From Maritalea mobilis (GTDB lineage: Bacteria > Pseudomonadota > Alphaproteobacteria > Rhizobiales > Devosiaceae), in the NCBI RefSeq assembly GCF_004363175.1, contig NZ_SNYR01000004.1:1-64000 (forward strand): a stretch of DNA of 64,000 bases, given 5' to 3'. The notes under the pieces were generated by a model. The model ran no database searches and was not told the origin of the DNA. It saw nothing but the letters and a program-made list of their open reading frames with translations. Below, piece by piece: positions 8,145-17,390 of this stretch (its first letter is position 1; every line of letters starts with the position of its first letter). A program made the translations under genes and the position numbers.

Positions 8145-9191
8145 ATGACTGCAATTACGCTAAACAGCATCAATAAACGCTTTGGGCCGGTGCATGTGCT
8201 CAAAGACATTTCACTTCAGTTCGACAAAGGCGAATTTGTTGTTCTGGTTGGACCCTCTGGTTGCGGCAAGTCCACGTTGCTGCGGATGATTGCAGGGCTG
8301 GAACCTGTTAGCTCTGGCGACATGATTTTTGGCGACACCCGCGTCAATGATCTTGAGCCGCGTGAGCGCGACATCGCTATGGTGTTCCAATCTTACGCGC
8401 TTTATCCGCACATGAATGTTGAGCGCAATCTGGGCTTCAGCCTTGAATTGCGTAAACGCGCCGCTGCGGAAAAGAAAGACCGTACGTCCCACGCCGCAGG
8501 CATTTTGGGGCTGGATAAATTGCTGGATCGTTTCCCAAAAGCCTTGTCCGGCGGCCAACGTCAGCGCGTTGCCATGGGGCGGGCAATTGTGCGTGACCCG
8601 CAAATCTTTCTGTTTGACGAGCCTTTGTCCAACCTTGATGCCGCCTTGCGCATCGAAATGCGGATCGAGATTGCTAAACTGCACCAACGCCTTGGCACCA
8701 CCATGGTCTATGTGACCCACGATCAGGTAGAAGCCATGACTTTGGCCGATCGTATTGTGGTGATGAATGCAGGCCAAGTTGAACAAGTCGGCACGCCACT
8801 TGATCTCTACAGCAATCCGGCAAACCTGTTTGTTGCTGGCTTTCTGGGGTCGCCCAAAATGAACTTTGTGGCCCATGATGATGCCGCGCTCAATCTGCCA
8901 AGCTCGCTCACGAACCCGTCGGCGCAGACCTATGGCATTCGCCCCGAACATATCAAAGTGACCGCGCCTGATGACACTGCCCATCTGGTGGGCACCATCG
9001 ATGTGGTCGAGCGTCTGGGGTCGGACACGATTTTCTACATCAATCACGGCGCCACCAAACCATTTGTGGTGCGCGTGCCCGGCATTGATCGCACTGCGAT
9101 CGGCGAAAAGATTGGCTGCCAATTCCAGCCAGAAGATTTGCACCTTTTTGATCAAAACGGCCAAGCCATTTCGGAGCATAAAAATGGATAA
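8145..9191 (+). CDS. Sugar ABC transporter ATP-binding protein (MsmK/UgpC-like)
   Basis: A 348-residue CUT1-family ATPase. Walker A GPSGCGKST (about 37-45), signature LSGGQRQRVAMGRAI, Walker B FLFDEPLSNLDA and the switch VTHDQVEAM are all intact. After residue 235 comes the TOBE/MalK-type regulatory domain with the YGIRPEHIKV motif. The start is ATG 8145, 2 bases after the permease stop; a 39-codon upstream extension overlaps the permease and is rejected. It energises the importer formed by the three genes upstream. Its final 8 bases overlap the cupin gene. Confidence 0.9.
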   Translation: MTAITLNSINKRFGPVHVLKDISLQFDKGEFVVLVGPSGCGKSTLLRMIAGLEPVSSGDMIFGDTRVNDLEPRERDIAMVFQSYALYPHMNVERNLGFSLELRKRAAAEKKDRTSHAAGILGLDKLLDRFPKALSGGQRQRVAMGRAIVRDPQIFLFDEPLSNLDAALRIEMRIEIAKLHQRLGTTMVYVTHDQVEAMTLADRIVVMNAGQVEQVGTPLDLYSNPANLFVAGFLGSPKMNFVAHDDAALNLPSSLTNPSAQTYGIRPEHIKVTAPDDTAHLVGTIDVVERLGSDTIFYINHGATKPFVVRVPGIDRTAIGEKIGCQFQPEDLHLFDQNGQAISEHKNG

Positions 9192-9540
9192 CTCAACCCA
9201 CCCACAATTTGAAGAACGTCCCTGGGGCAGCTTTACCGTATTGACCGAAGGCGAAGGCTTTAAAAGCAAAATCATTCAGGTGAAGCCTGAAGGTCAATTG
9301 TCGCTTCAAAGCCATAAACACCGCGCTGAACATTGGGTGGTCGCCCGCGGCACGGCCACAGTGACATTGGGCGAGGAGAAATTTGACCTTGAAGCGGGTC
9401 AATCCATCGATATTCCCAAAGGCGCCATCCACCGCATTGAGAATTTTTCCGATGCGCCCGTAGATATAATTGAAGTGCAGTATGGCAGCTATTTAGGCGA
9501 AGACGATATTGTGCGCTATGAGGATATCTATGGCCGATAA
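9184..9540 (+). CDS. Stand-alone phosphomannose isomerase-type cupin
   Basis: A 118-residue single-domain cupin matching the C-terminal catalytic domain of type II mannose-6-phosphate isomerases (ManC/AlgA). The metal-site pattern is present: QSHKHRAEHWVVARG (His, His, Glu) and the second motif IPKGAIHRIEN (His). It begins with PWGSF, as in those isomerases. In this operon it would convert mannose-6-phosphate to fructose-6-phosphate after the ROK kinase acts. Type II enzymes usually carry a nucleotidyltransferase domain as well; that part is absent here, so it is a minimal form. The start ATG lies inside the ATPase stop region and its end overlaps the kinase gene by 11 bases. Confidence 0.8.
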   Translation: MDNSTHPQFEERPWGSFTVLTEGEGFKSKIIQVKPEGQLSLQSHKHRAEHWVVARGTATVTLGEEKFDLEAGQSIDIPKGAIHRIENFSDAPVDIIEVQYGSYLGEDDIVRYEDIYGR

Positions 9541-10477
9541 GGACGCCTCTCCTCCCCGGCTCGGCATCGATATTGGCGGCACAAAAATCCAATTTGTGCT
9601 GCTGCGCGATGGCGAGCTGGTGGCCGAACGGCGGGTCAACACGCCGAAACAAATTGCAGACATCACCAATATTTTGGTCGATGGCGTCACGCATTTCCGT
9701 GCCTATTTCGGCCAGATTGAATTTATCGGCATTTGTGCCCCCGGCAGCGCCCATCCCGACACAAATATTTGGCGCAATGCCAATATTTTGTCGCTGAATG
9801 GTCACGATCTTTCGTCCCATTTTTCTGCGGCGCTGGGGCAAGAAATTATCATCGAAAATGACGCGAACTGCTTTGCCCTTTCTTGCGCCCATAATGAACA
9901 TCGCGCGCCATCCGAGATGGTTTATGCGCTCACGGTCGGTACCGGACTGGGCGGCGGTTTTGTTAAGGATGGTCAACTGATCAAGGGCGCCGGCGGTTTA
10001 GCAGCAGAAGCGGGCCATGTGCCCCTAAGCCTTTTGCCGGAAGCCACGTCAGACTGGCCAACTTGCTATTGCGGTCAACGCGGATGCACGGAACAGCTCT
10101 TGTCTGGCACCGGCCTTTCGCAATTTCACGCGCGGCAAAGCCAGCGCCAAAGGTCAGCAATCGAAATTTTGGCCGATGCCAACCAGCAGGACAATGCGGC
10201 GCTTGCCAGCCTTGACCAGTTCAAACGCAGCTTCGCGCATTATCTCGCCACCATCATCCAACTGCTTGATCCTCATCGCATCGTGATTGGCGGCGGCATG
10301 GCCGCGCAAACAGCTCTCTGGCAAGAGATCTTCGCGCAAGTCGAACCCCTCTGCTTTTCTAAAGAAATTAAAACGAAATTTGAGATTGTGAGCGATAGTG
10401 CGTTGCAAGCTGCGCGCGGTGCCGCATATCTCGCACCTAATTCATCTTATACTGAGCAAGCCAAGATCTATGCATAA
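9530..10477 (+). CDS. ROK-family sugar kinase, probable mannokinase
   Basis: A 315-residue cytoplasmic kinase. The N-terminal phosphate loop LGIDIGGTKIQFVLL, the second ATP site VGTGLGGGFV and the ROK zinc motif CYCGQRGCTEQ (about 183-193) are all present. ROK enzymes phosphorylate glucose, fructose, mannose or N-acetylmannosamine; placement between a phosphomannose isomerase cupin and an alpha-mannosidase makes mannose the best guess. No HTH precedes the kinase domain, so it is an enzyme rather than a ROK repressor. The start is ATG 9530, overlapping the cupin stop; the upstream in-frame ATG at 9509 lies deeper in the cupin gene and is less likely. Confidence 0.82.
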   Translation: MADKDASPPRLGIDIGGTKIQFVLLRDGELVAERRVNTPKQIADITNILVDGVTHFRAYFGQIEFIGICAPGSAHPDTNIWRNANILSLNGHDLSSHFSAALGQEIIIENDANCFALSCAHNEHRAPSEMVYALTVGTGLGGGFVKDGQLIKGAGGLAAEAGHVPLSLLPEATSDWPTCYCGQRGCTEQLLSGTGLSQFHARQSQRQRSAIEILADANQQDNAALASLDQFKRSFAHYLATIIQLLDPHRIVIGGGMAAQTALWQEIFAQVEPLCFSKEIKTKFEIVSDSALQAARGAAYLAPNSSYTEQAKIYA

Positions 10478-13400
10478 TCAAAAACAAGAACAAAAACTCA
10501 ATCATTATCTCAACTTGCTCAAGCAAATGGCTTGGCGAGAAGCCGTAGCCCATGTGCCGCTGCATGAATGGCAAGGCGAAGCTGGTGCAAGCGATGTGCT
10601 TGGCATGGAGTGGCAAAGCTGGCCACAAGTGGAAGGCGATTTTGCTTGGGGCACACCCGCAGGTCATCATTGGTTTGCCGGGCAACTGAGCGTGCCGCAA
10701 ACAGATGCTGGTATTACGCCCTATCTGAAACTGGTCGCCAAAAATGAGATTTTGCTGGGCCGTACAGACCCGCAATGCCAGGTCTATTTAGACGGTGAAT
10801 TCTGTCAGGCTTTTGATGGGTTCCACCGCGAACTCTATCTGCCCAAGGCCCAACAAGCCACAGGCACCGCCACCATTCACATCAATGCCTATACCGCTGA
10901 GATTGAACGGCAACTTGGCATTGGGCTGGTGTGGTGCGAACAACATGATGATGCGGCCGACCTTTATTATGATCTCGCCATTTCCTTTGAAGCCGCCCGC
11001 CGGTTAGACGAGAATGACGCACGTCGCCACCATCTGTTCATCATTATTGATCGCGCATTTGCCTGCCTTGATTTACGTGCGCGCGACGAGGCATTTTCCG
11101 CCTCGGCTCGCAAGGCACTCACTATCGCCAAAGACTTGTTTGGCGCAGACCCGCACGCCCCGACCATTTCGGCCGTGGGCCATACACATATTGATGTGGC
11201 TTGGCTTTGGCCGATCTCGCAAACGCGGGAAAAAATGGTTCGGTCCATGTCCACCGCCTGCAAGCTGATGGATGAATATCCGGACTTTGTGTTCATGTAT
11301 AATCAGTGCATTCTTTTTGAGTGGTTGAAAGAGGATGCGCCCGAGCTTTTTGAACGGATCAAAAAACACGTCAAATCCGGGCAGTTTGAAATTGAAGGCG
11401 CCATGTGGCTTGAGCCGGATGTGAACATCATCTCCGGTGAATCTTTGGTGCGGCAGATTTTGCGTGGTGTAAAATTCCAGCAGGACGAGTTTGGCATCAC
11501 CCCGCGTGTGCTCTGGCTGCCGGACACCTTTGGCTACACCGCCGCCATTCCCCAATTGATGGCGCAAACTGGTCTTAATATTTTTGTTACCTCAAAATGC
11601 TCGTGGAACGACACCAACCGCATGCCCTATGACACGTTTGAGTGGCAGGGCATCGACGGCACCAATGTCACTGCCTATCTGATCACCGCGCAAACCGACG
11701 ACAAAGGCCATCGCGGCGACCATCGAACAGATTATGGCCCGCATCTCGATGTCAGCTCCACCGTAGGCGCATGGAACCGCTATGAGCCAAAAGCGCTAAA
11801 CCAGAATGTTCTTGTGCCTTTTGGCCATGGCGATGGCGGCGGCGGCCCCTGCAAAGTGATGCTGGAAAACGCAAAGCGCATGGAAAAAGGCGTGCCCGGT
11901 CTGCCGAAGCTCAAGCTCGAAGGCATTCGCCCCTATTTTGATCGGCTGCGGCAAACCATTTCCGAAAGCGAGACAGATTTCCCCCGTTGGGTGGGCGAGC
12001 TTTACCTCGAATATCACCGCGGCACCCTCACCTCTCTCGCCAAAAACAAACGCAACAACGCCAATGGAGAGCATTTGCTGCGTGAATTGGAATTGCTGAG
12101 TGTTTTGGCAAAGCTGAATGGCGAGGCCATTGACGACGCGTTGGCTGAAATTGATGCGCTATGGAAGATTTTGATGCTCAATCAGTTCCATGACATTTTG
12201 CCCGGCACATCCATTCCAGAGGTCTATGATGACAGTGACCGCGATTATGCCGAACTGTTTGCGCGCGGCGAAAAATTGCGCACGCGCCTAGGTGCATTGG
12301 TATTTGGAGAAGGCGTCCATCTGCTCAACAGTGTAGGCGTCACCCGTCGCAATCGCTTGGCGCAGCTTGAAGGTGATGTTGCGGCAATTGATTTTGGCGC
12401 AGGCCCCTGTGCAACCCAAAAAATTCATCGCGCCGACGGCACAGCATTTGATGCAGCTCCGGTAGCAAAACTCGCGCCATTTCAATCACTAAAGCCTGCT
12501 GAAGCACAGCACGCCGCAGACGACATTACAGAACTTTCAGTCAGCGAAACCCATTTGGAAAACGCGTTCGTCCGTGTCGATCTAAATCCGCAAGGTGACA
12601 TCACCAGCATCTTCGATAAGCAAAGCCAGCGTCAATTGCTACGCGATGGCAAGTTGGGCAACCAACTGCGAGTCTATGAGGATAAGCCGCTCAATTGGGA
12701 CGCATGGGATATTGATTGGTTCCATGAAGAAAAATCCTGGCTGGTGGAAGGGCCTAGCGAAATTGAAGTGATTGAAACCGGCCCCCACCGCGCCGCCATC
12801 CGCCTAGAGCGGACCTATAATCAATCTCGCCTTGTGCAGATCATTTCATTACAAGCGGACGCCCGTCAGCTCGAATTTGATTTCTTTGCCGACTGGAAGG
12901 AAAGCCAATCACTGCTAAAAGCAGAGTTTGATTTTGATGTGCTGAGCGATCAGATCAAATCGCAAATTCAGTTTGGCCACGTCACCCGCCCCACCCATCG
13001 CAACACCAGTTGGGATCGGGCCCGGTTTGAAGCCAGCATGCACCGCTGGGTCGCTTTTGATGAAGCAGACTTCGCCATTGGCGTGCTCAACGATTGCAAA
13101 TATGGCTATAGCGCCAAAGACACACACTTTGGCCTCACGCTGATCAAGTCCGGCATTTATCCGCACCCCACAGCGGATCAGGAACACCATATGTGCCGCT
13201 ATGCCCTCACCGTAAGTGAAGGCTTGGACAGGCTTGAGACCATCAATCAACGCGCCTTGGACTTTGCCGTGCCGCTACAACTATCTGGCGGGAACTTTGC
13301 AACAACGCCTCAAACTAGCCCATCAGCGCTCATCCAATTTGAGCAAGACAATGTGGTGCTTCATGCGGCCAAAGTCAGCGAAGATGGGCAGCATATTGTC

Positions 13401-13589
13401 TTCCGTTTGTGTGAGGAAAGCGGCAAACGCACGCGCCTCACCGCAAAGCTAGACGACCGTTTGGGCGAGGTGCACATCACCAATCTGCTGGAGCAAAAAT
13501 CAACGCAGTGCGTACGCAGCCAAACTGGTGAAATTGAACTGGAATTGAAACCGTTTGAAATTCTGACCTTAGCTGCAGCTTTAGTCTAA
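10470..13589 (+). CDS. Alpha-mannosidase, glycoside hydrolase family 38
   Basis: A 1039-residue cytoplasmic enzyme (no signal peptide), the usual length for class II bacterial GH38. GHTHIDVAWLWP (about 237-248) supplies zinc ligands His and Asp; WLPDTFGYTAAIPQ (about 348) contains the catalytic nucleophile Asp; FGHGDGGGGP (about 450) carries a further His. The middle three-helix and C-terminal beta domains follow. It removes alpha-linked mannose from imported oligosaccharides. The product would feed the ROK kinase and the isomerase cupin encoded just upstream. The start ATG 10470 overlaps the kinase stop by 8 bases. It is the last gene of the operon and ends 3 bases before the convergent LacI-family gene. 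Confidence 0.93.
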   Translation: MHNQKQEQKLNHYLNLLKQMAWREAVAHVPLHEWQGEAGASDVLGMEWQSWPQVEGDFAWGTPAGHHWFAGQLSVPQTDAGITPYLKLVAKNEILLGRTDPQCQVYLDGEFCQAFDGFHRELYLPKAQQATGTATIHINAYTAEIERQLGIGLVWCEQHDDAADLYYDLAISFEAARRLDENDARRHHLFIIIDRAFACLDLRARDEAFSASARKALTIAKDLFGADPHAPTISAVGHTHIDVAWLWPISQTREKMVRSMSTACKLMDEYPDFVFMYNQCILFEWLKEDAPELFERIKKHVKSGQFEIEGAMWLEPDVNIISGESLVRQILRGVKFQQDEFGITPRVLWLPDTFGYTAAIPQLMAQTGLNIFVTSKCSWNDTNRMPYDTFEWQGIDGTNVTAYLITAQTDDKGHRGDHRTDYGPHLDVSSTVGAWNRYEPKALNQNVLVPFGHGDGGGGPCKVMLENAKRMEKGVPGLPKLKLEGIRPYFDRLRQTISESETDFPRWVGELYLEYHRGTLTSLAKNKRNNANGEHLLRELELLSVLAKLNGEAIDDALAEIDALWKILMLNQFHDILPGTSIPEVYDDSDRDYAELFARGEKLRTRLGALVFGEGVHLLNSVGVTRRNRLAQLEGDVAAIDFGAGPCATQKIHRADGTAFDAAPVAKLAPFQSLKPAEAQHAADDITELSVSETHLENAFVRVDLNPQGDITSIFDKQSQRQLLRDGKLGNQLRVYEDKPLNWDAWDIDWFHEEKSWLVEGPSEIEVIETGPHRAAIRLERTYNQSRLVQIISLQADARQLEFDFFADWKESQSLLKAEFDFDVLSDQIKSQIQFGHVTRPTHRNTSWDRARFEASMHRWVAFDEADFAIGVLNDCKYGYSAKDTHFGLTLIKSGIYPHPTADQEHHMCRYALTVSEGLDRLETINQRALDFAVPLQLSGGNFATTPQTSPSALIQFEQDNVVLHAAKVSEDGQHIVFRLCEESGKRTRLTAKLDDRLGEVHITNLLEQKSTQCVRSQTGEIELELKPFEILTLAAALV

Positions 13590-13592
13590 ATT

Positions 13593-14591
13593 TCACCAGC
13601 TAATGGCGGGCGAACCAACAATTTGCAATTGCTTGGGGTCAGCACCCTGAACGCGTTTGAGCAACAATTGCGCCAAATGTTCGCCCGCCACAATCAGGTC
13701 TTCCTCGACCCATTCAATCTCGGGATGCAAATAGTCCAGCAAGCGCGAGGTTTTCCGGGAGATGATTTTCACATCTTCTCCCAACTTACCGCCTGCCGCA
13801 TTCACCCCGTCCATCACCGCCAAAACCGCCAGCTCGTTTGAACAGATCACCCCATCCGGCATGGTGCCAGATTGCACAGCGTTGAAACTTTCATCCCGCA
13901 ACCACAGTAGGTAGTTATCGCCGGGGATCGAGACATTCCACTTCTCTTCAATAGCAAACTTGTTCAGTTCAGCCGCGCAGCTCAAGCCTGATCGCAGGTG
14001 CGCGAAAAAGGTAAATTCACATTCCGGCGTCAGCAATCCAACTGACTTACACCCCAGCGCGGCAAGCCGCTTGCCCGCCTCAAACGCAAATGCCTCATTG
14101 TCAAAATCGTAAAAGGCATGCGGCACTGCCAATCGGGTCCGCCCATGGGTCACCAAGGGAAAATCATATGATTGCGCAAAAGCCACCCGCGCATCATCCG
14201 GCGCAGTCTGCGCCAGCACCAACCCGTCCGCCGCACGATTGCGGACAATTGATTGCACCTGGCTCAACTCATCATGCCCCGGCAATACGGGGTGAAACAC
14301 CAATTCATAAGGCGTCGCTTCCAAAGTGCGTGCCATGCCCAAGATCAACCGACGCGAAAAGTCAGAAATATCGTCAGAAAGCTGCATCAGCAAAATAATT
14401 TTGTGCGTATTGCCCGTGCGCAAGGAAAGCCCGGCTCGATCAGGCTGATACCCCACCTCATTCGCCACGTCCTGAATATATTTTTTCGTCTTCGCCCCAA
14501 TATTCGGCGCATCATGCAACGCCTTAGACACCGTGGTCACCGCATAACCCGTGCGCTCCGCAATCATCTTCAATGTCGGTTGCTTCTTCAT
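13593..14591 (-). CDS. LacI-family transcriptional regulator
   Basis: A 332-residue repressor. The N-terminal HTH (TLKMIAERTGYAVTTVSKAL, residues 6-25) is followed by a hinge helix and a periplasmic-binding-protein-like sugar domain. The chosen start, ATG 14591, puts the HTH at the normal position five residues in; a 66-codon upstream extension is not homologous to anything expected. It lies tail-to-tail with the alpha-mannosidase gene and is the probable repressor of the mannoside operon through the CG-centred repeats at 4990-5025. The effector is unknown; mannose or a mannoside is inferred. Confidence 0.87.
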   Translation of the reverse strand: MKKQPTLKMIAERTGYAVTTVSKALHDAPNIGAKTKKYIQDVANEVGYQPDRAGLSLRTGNTHKIILLMQLSDDISDFSRRLILGMARTLEATPYELVFHPVLPGHDELSQVQSIVRNRAADGLVLAQTAPDDARVAFAQSYDFPLVTHGRTRLAVPHAFYDFDNEAFAFEAGKRLAALGCKSVGLLTPECEFTFFAHLRSGLSCAAELNKFAIEEKWNVSIPGDNYLLWLRDESFNAVQSGTMPDGVICSNELAVLAVMDGVNAAGGKLGEDVKIISRKTSRLLDYLHPEIEWVEEDLIVAGEHLAQLLLKRVQGADPKQLQIVGSPAISW

Positions 14592-14739
14592 AGTTTCGCC
14601 AATACGCACTTCGCCAATTTCACTCCAATCTTTGTGCCGCAGCTTTTGGTTGGAAGTCAAACAAAGGGTCATCGTTTTAATGCTGAAATCTCTGGTCAAT
14701 CTTCTACGCGCACCTTGCTGATACACAAAAAACCAGATA

Positions 14740-14752
14740 GTTGTATGATGAG
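14740..14752. promoter_or_regulatory. Half-conserved copy of the fructosamine operator before the GntR gene
   Basis: GTTGTATGATGAG matches the first nine bases of the perfect site GTTGTATGACAAC found at 19611 but has lost the right arm. It lies 22 bases before ATG 14774, the position expected for autoregulation of the GntR protein. Confidence 0.4.
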
Positions 14753-14773
14753 TTTTCGGCGAAGGAATATCTG

Positions 14774-15505
14774 ATGGCGAAGTCAGCAAAAAGCAATAAA
14801 ACTATGGCCATTGAGCTGCGCGACAAGCTGGCTGAGTTTATCGCCAATGGCAATTTTAAAGCCGGCGACAAATTGCCAACCGAAGCTGCGCTCACAGCGA
14901 AGTATGGCGTATCGCGCACGGCCTTGCGTGAAGCCTTAAAACTGCTGGAGCAAAACGGCACAATTTATGTGCATCACGGTAAAGGGCGCTTTGTTGGTGG
15001 CATAGCCGAACTGAAAGTTGAACGACCGATCACGCTTTTTGAAAGTGTAACAGCGCTCACCCGCGGCAATGGATACGACCCAACCAACAAGGTCCTGTCT
15101 ATTGCAGAACAACATGCGCCTGAACACATTGCCGCTGCCTTAAAAATTTCCGCTGACGATCGAGTTTTGCGGTTAGAACGTATTCGCATGCACCGCGATG
15201 ACGTGTTGATGTATTGCGTTGATTATGTACCGCGTCATCTCATCACCGATAAGATATATGATGTGGAATGGTCTGGCTCGCTGATGGATTTATTGGAAAC
15301 TTATGGCCACAAGGCCACCATGTCGAGTGCAACAGCCGCCGCTGTTCTGTTGCCAGACGATGTGATCGCTGCAAATAATTTGGAAGAGTTCGGGCCTGCG
15401 TTCCGCATTGTTGAAACGGTTTATACGGCCGCCGGCGAGCCTATTGTTTATGCGGAAGATTATCACCGGGGCGACGCATTCGAGTTTAGTTTTGTGCGTT
15501 CTTAA
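14774..15505 (+). CDS. GntR/HutC-family regulator with UTRA domain, FrlR-like
   Basis: A 243-residue regulator. The winged HTH spans about residues 10-72 (GDKLPTEAALTAKYGVSRTA), and a UTRA ligand domain about 85-240. UTRA domains bind phosphorylated sugars or related compounds. ATG 14774 is preceded by AAGGA; the longer TTG start at 14741 would bury the operator-like site. Its neighbours, a FrlB-type deglycase, a FrlD-type kinase and an amino-acid-type importer, match the setting of FrlR in the Bacillus and E. coli fructosamine systems. I infer that it represses both divergent operons through the GTTGT-N3-ACAAC sites at 19611 and 19831. It overlaps the convergent DMT gene by 4 bases. Confidence 0.82.
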   Translation: MAKSAKSNKTMAIELRDKLAEFIANGNFKAGDKLPTEAALTAKYGVSRTALREALKLLEQNGTIYVHHGKGRFVGGIAELKVERPITLFESVTALTRGNGYDPTNKVLSIAEQHAPEHIAAALKISADDRVLRLERIRMHRDDVLMYCVDYVPRHLITDKIYDVEWSGSLMDLLETYGHKATMSSATAAAVLLPDDVIAANNLEEFGPAFRIVETVYTAAGEPIVYAEDYHRGDAFEFSFVRS

Positions 15506-16359
15506 TAGCGTTGCCAGGTCAATATACCTGCGAAAATGATCATCGCAGCGCCAAGTAAAACAATAGGTTCAATTGGTGCTGCAAACAGCAAAGCGCCATA
15601 AACAACGCCCCAAATAATCTGGCTATATTGGAAAGGCGCAACCAGATTTGCCGCCCTTGAGCGTAGCGCACGCACCAACATGCTGTGCCCGCAATAAAAG
15701 CAGAAACCCGCCAAAAGCAATGGTAAAAAAGCGTCTGTAGTCACTGAGCGGACAGTCGAAAATGGCAACAGCAATACTGCGCAAATGATCAACCCAATCA
15801 TCAACGTACTCACCAAAGCCAAGTCATTCTCTTCTGCCTTCAACTTCCGCATCAGCAACATGGATGCGGCAAAAACAAATGCGGATCCCAGCGCTGCGAT
15901 ATGCCCCCAGCCAATTGTTGAAACGCCGGGCCGCAGCACGATGATCACGCCAACAAAACCCAGCATCACGGCGAATGCCTGTTTCCACGTCAAAAGTTCC
16001 TTGAACAAGATTGCAGAAAAAAGGGCGACCAAAATGGGGGTCAGAAATGCGAGGACATAAGCCTCCGCCAAGGGTAGTAGCGCAAAGGCGACATAGATCA
16101 ATATCGTATCAACGCCTAACAATAGGGCACGATAGATTGCGATCTTTGCGTGTTTGGGCCAGAGGGCTTCAGGCCGTTTTTGCATCATGGCATGGACCAC
16201 CGCAAAACCCAGCCCAACAGCGCTGACCATAATCGATGTCTGCGCGATTGAATAATCTTCGGTCAGATATTTTACCATCGCATCACAAAGTGACAGAACG
16301 GCAAAAGCTACCGGCGCCCACACCAATTGTGTGGACGCAACCGATTGATTTAACTTCAT
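15502..16359 (-). CDS. DMT-superfamily transporter (EamA, RhaT-like)
   Basis: A 285-residue membrane protein with ten hydrophobic helices arranged as two EamA repeats of five. The second repeat opens at about residue 150 (GHIAALGSAFVFAASMLLMR), and the QIIWGVVYGALLF stretch near 245 is typical. EamA proteins mostly export amino acids or metabolites. As the last gene of the minus-strand fructosamine operon, it might remove excess amino acid released from the Amadori compound; this is inferred only. It ends inside the last codons of the GntR gene. Confidence 0.75.
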   Translation of the reverse strand: MKLNQSVASTQLVWAPVAFAVLSLCDAMVKYLTEDYSIAQTSIMVSAVGLGFAVVHAMMQKRPEALWPKHAKIAIYRALLLGVDTILIYVAFALLPLAEAYVLAFLTPILVALFSAILFKELLTWKQAFAVMLGFVGVIIVLRPGVSTIGWGHIAALGSAFVFAASMLLMRKLKAEENDLALVSTLMIGLIICAVLLLPFSTVRSVTTDAFLPLLLAGFCFYCGHSMLVRALRSRAANLVAPFQYSQIIWGVVYGALLFAAPIEPIVLLGAAMIIFAGILTWQRY

Positions 16360-16394
16360 TTGATTTGCCTTAAACGCGCAGTGAAGGGATGGTT

Positions 16395-17366
16395 TTATCG
16401 ACGATATGACCGTTCAAACCGCTTCTCGATCCGAGCTTGAATTGACTCCAGCCCAATCGACAACAACCAATAGATCAGGGATGCGGTGATCAGCATTTCA
16501 ATATGTCTGAATTCAGTTTGTCCCAATGTGCGCGACAAGTAGGTCAATTCCCAAACCCCTACTACTGAGACCAAGGAAGAGTCTTTCAACATGGCAATAA
16601 ATTGGCTACCGGTCGGTGGCACGATCACGCGCATGGCTTGTGGCAAAATCACTAACCACATCGTTTGAAGGTGATTTAGGCCAAGCGCTTGCGCGCCTTC
16701 GGATTGCCCCTTGGGGATGGATTGAATCCCCGCTCGGAAAATCTCCGTCATGTAAGCCCCATAACAAAGCGACAATGCCAAAATACCCGCCGGAATTGCA
16801 TCAATGATAAAGCCGAGCTGCGGCAAGCCAAGATAGATCAAATAGACCTGCATCAATAAGGGTAAACCGCGAAACAAAGACGTGTAGAAAGTTGCAAGGC
16901 CATAAATTGCCCCATTCTTTGACAATTTCGCAATCGCCCCCACAAGTGCAATTGCCGTAGCAATCGCGATGGAAATTGCTGAAATATAAAGGGTTGTCAT
17001 CACCCCGCGCGTCACCAAAAACCCGATCTTGCGCATGATGAACTCAAAGCTGAGATCAAACGAATAGAAGAACACCAGCAAAAGAACCAATAACTCAGCC
17101 CAAACCACCAGCATTTGCTGCATGCGGCTAAATTTGCCGATGAGCTTCCAATTTAAGAAAAACAACACGGCAGCTAAGGTGGCACTGGCCAATCCTACAA
17201 CGACAGGACTTTGCTCAGCGGTATTGTTTAAAAATGGGAAGATGGCGAGAAACGTGTTTTCACGCAAACCCAGAAAATAGAACGCGACTGTTAGCGCAAC
17301 AAACAAAATGCTAAGCCCTACGCGTTTGGTGGCTTCTGGATATTTAATCAATAGCTCTCTGAACAT
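16395..17366 (-). CDS. Amino-acid-type ABC transporter permease (HisM/GlnP family)
   Basis: A 323-residue inner-membrane permease. The polar-amino-acid permease signature is clear: VMTTLYISAISIAIATAIAL, then the docking loop YGAYMTEIFRAGIQSIPKGQ followed by SEGAQALGLNHLQTMWLVIL and PQAMRVIVPP. It is longer than the usual 220-250 residues because of three extra N-terminal membrane helices (about 15-130). It belongs to the operon with the binding protein at 18731. Only one permease gene and no ATP-binding gene is present, so it probably forms a homodimer and borrows an ATPase encoded elsewhere. Confidence 0.85.
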   Translation of the reverse strand: MFRELLIKYPEATKRVGLSILFVALTVAFYFLGLRENTFLAIFPFLNNTAEQSPVVVGLASATLAAVLFFLNWKLIGKFSRMQQMLVVWAELLVLLLVFFYSFDLSFEFIMRKIGFLVTRGVMTTLYISAISIAIATAIALVGAIAKLSKNGAIYGLATFYTSLFRGLPLLMQVYLIYLGLPQLGFIIDAIPAGILALSLCYGAYMTEIFRAGIQSIPKGQSEGAQALGLNHLQTMWLVILPQAMRVIVPPTGSQFIAMLKDSSLVSVVGVWELTYLSRTLGQTEFRHIEMLITASLIYWLLSIGLESIQARIEKRFERSYRR

Positions 17367-17390
17367 ATTCCCCCCGATGCTTTGTGGCGA

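Noticed and set aside
8211-9275. 354-codon open frame on the minus strand opposite the sugar ABC ATPase
   Set aside because: The plus strand encodes a complete ATPase with every motif; the antisense frame is a by-product of codon bias.
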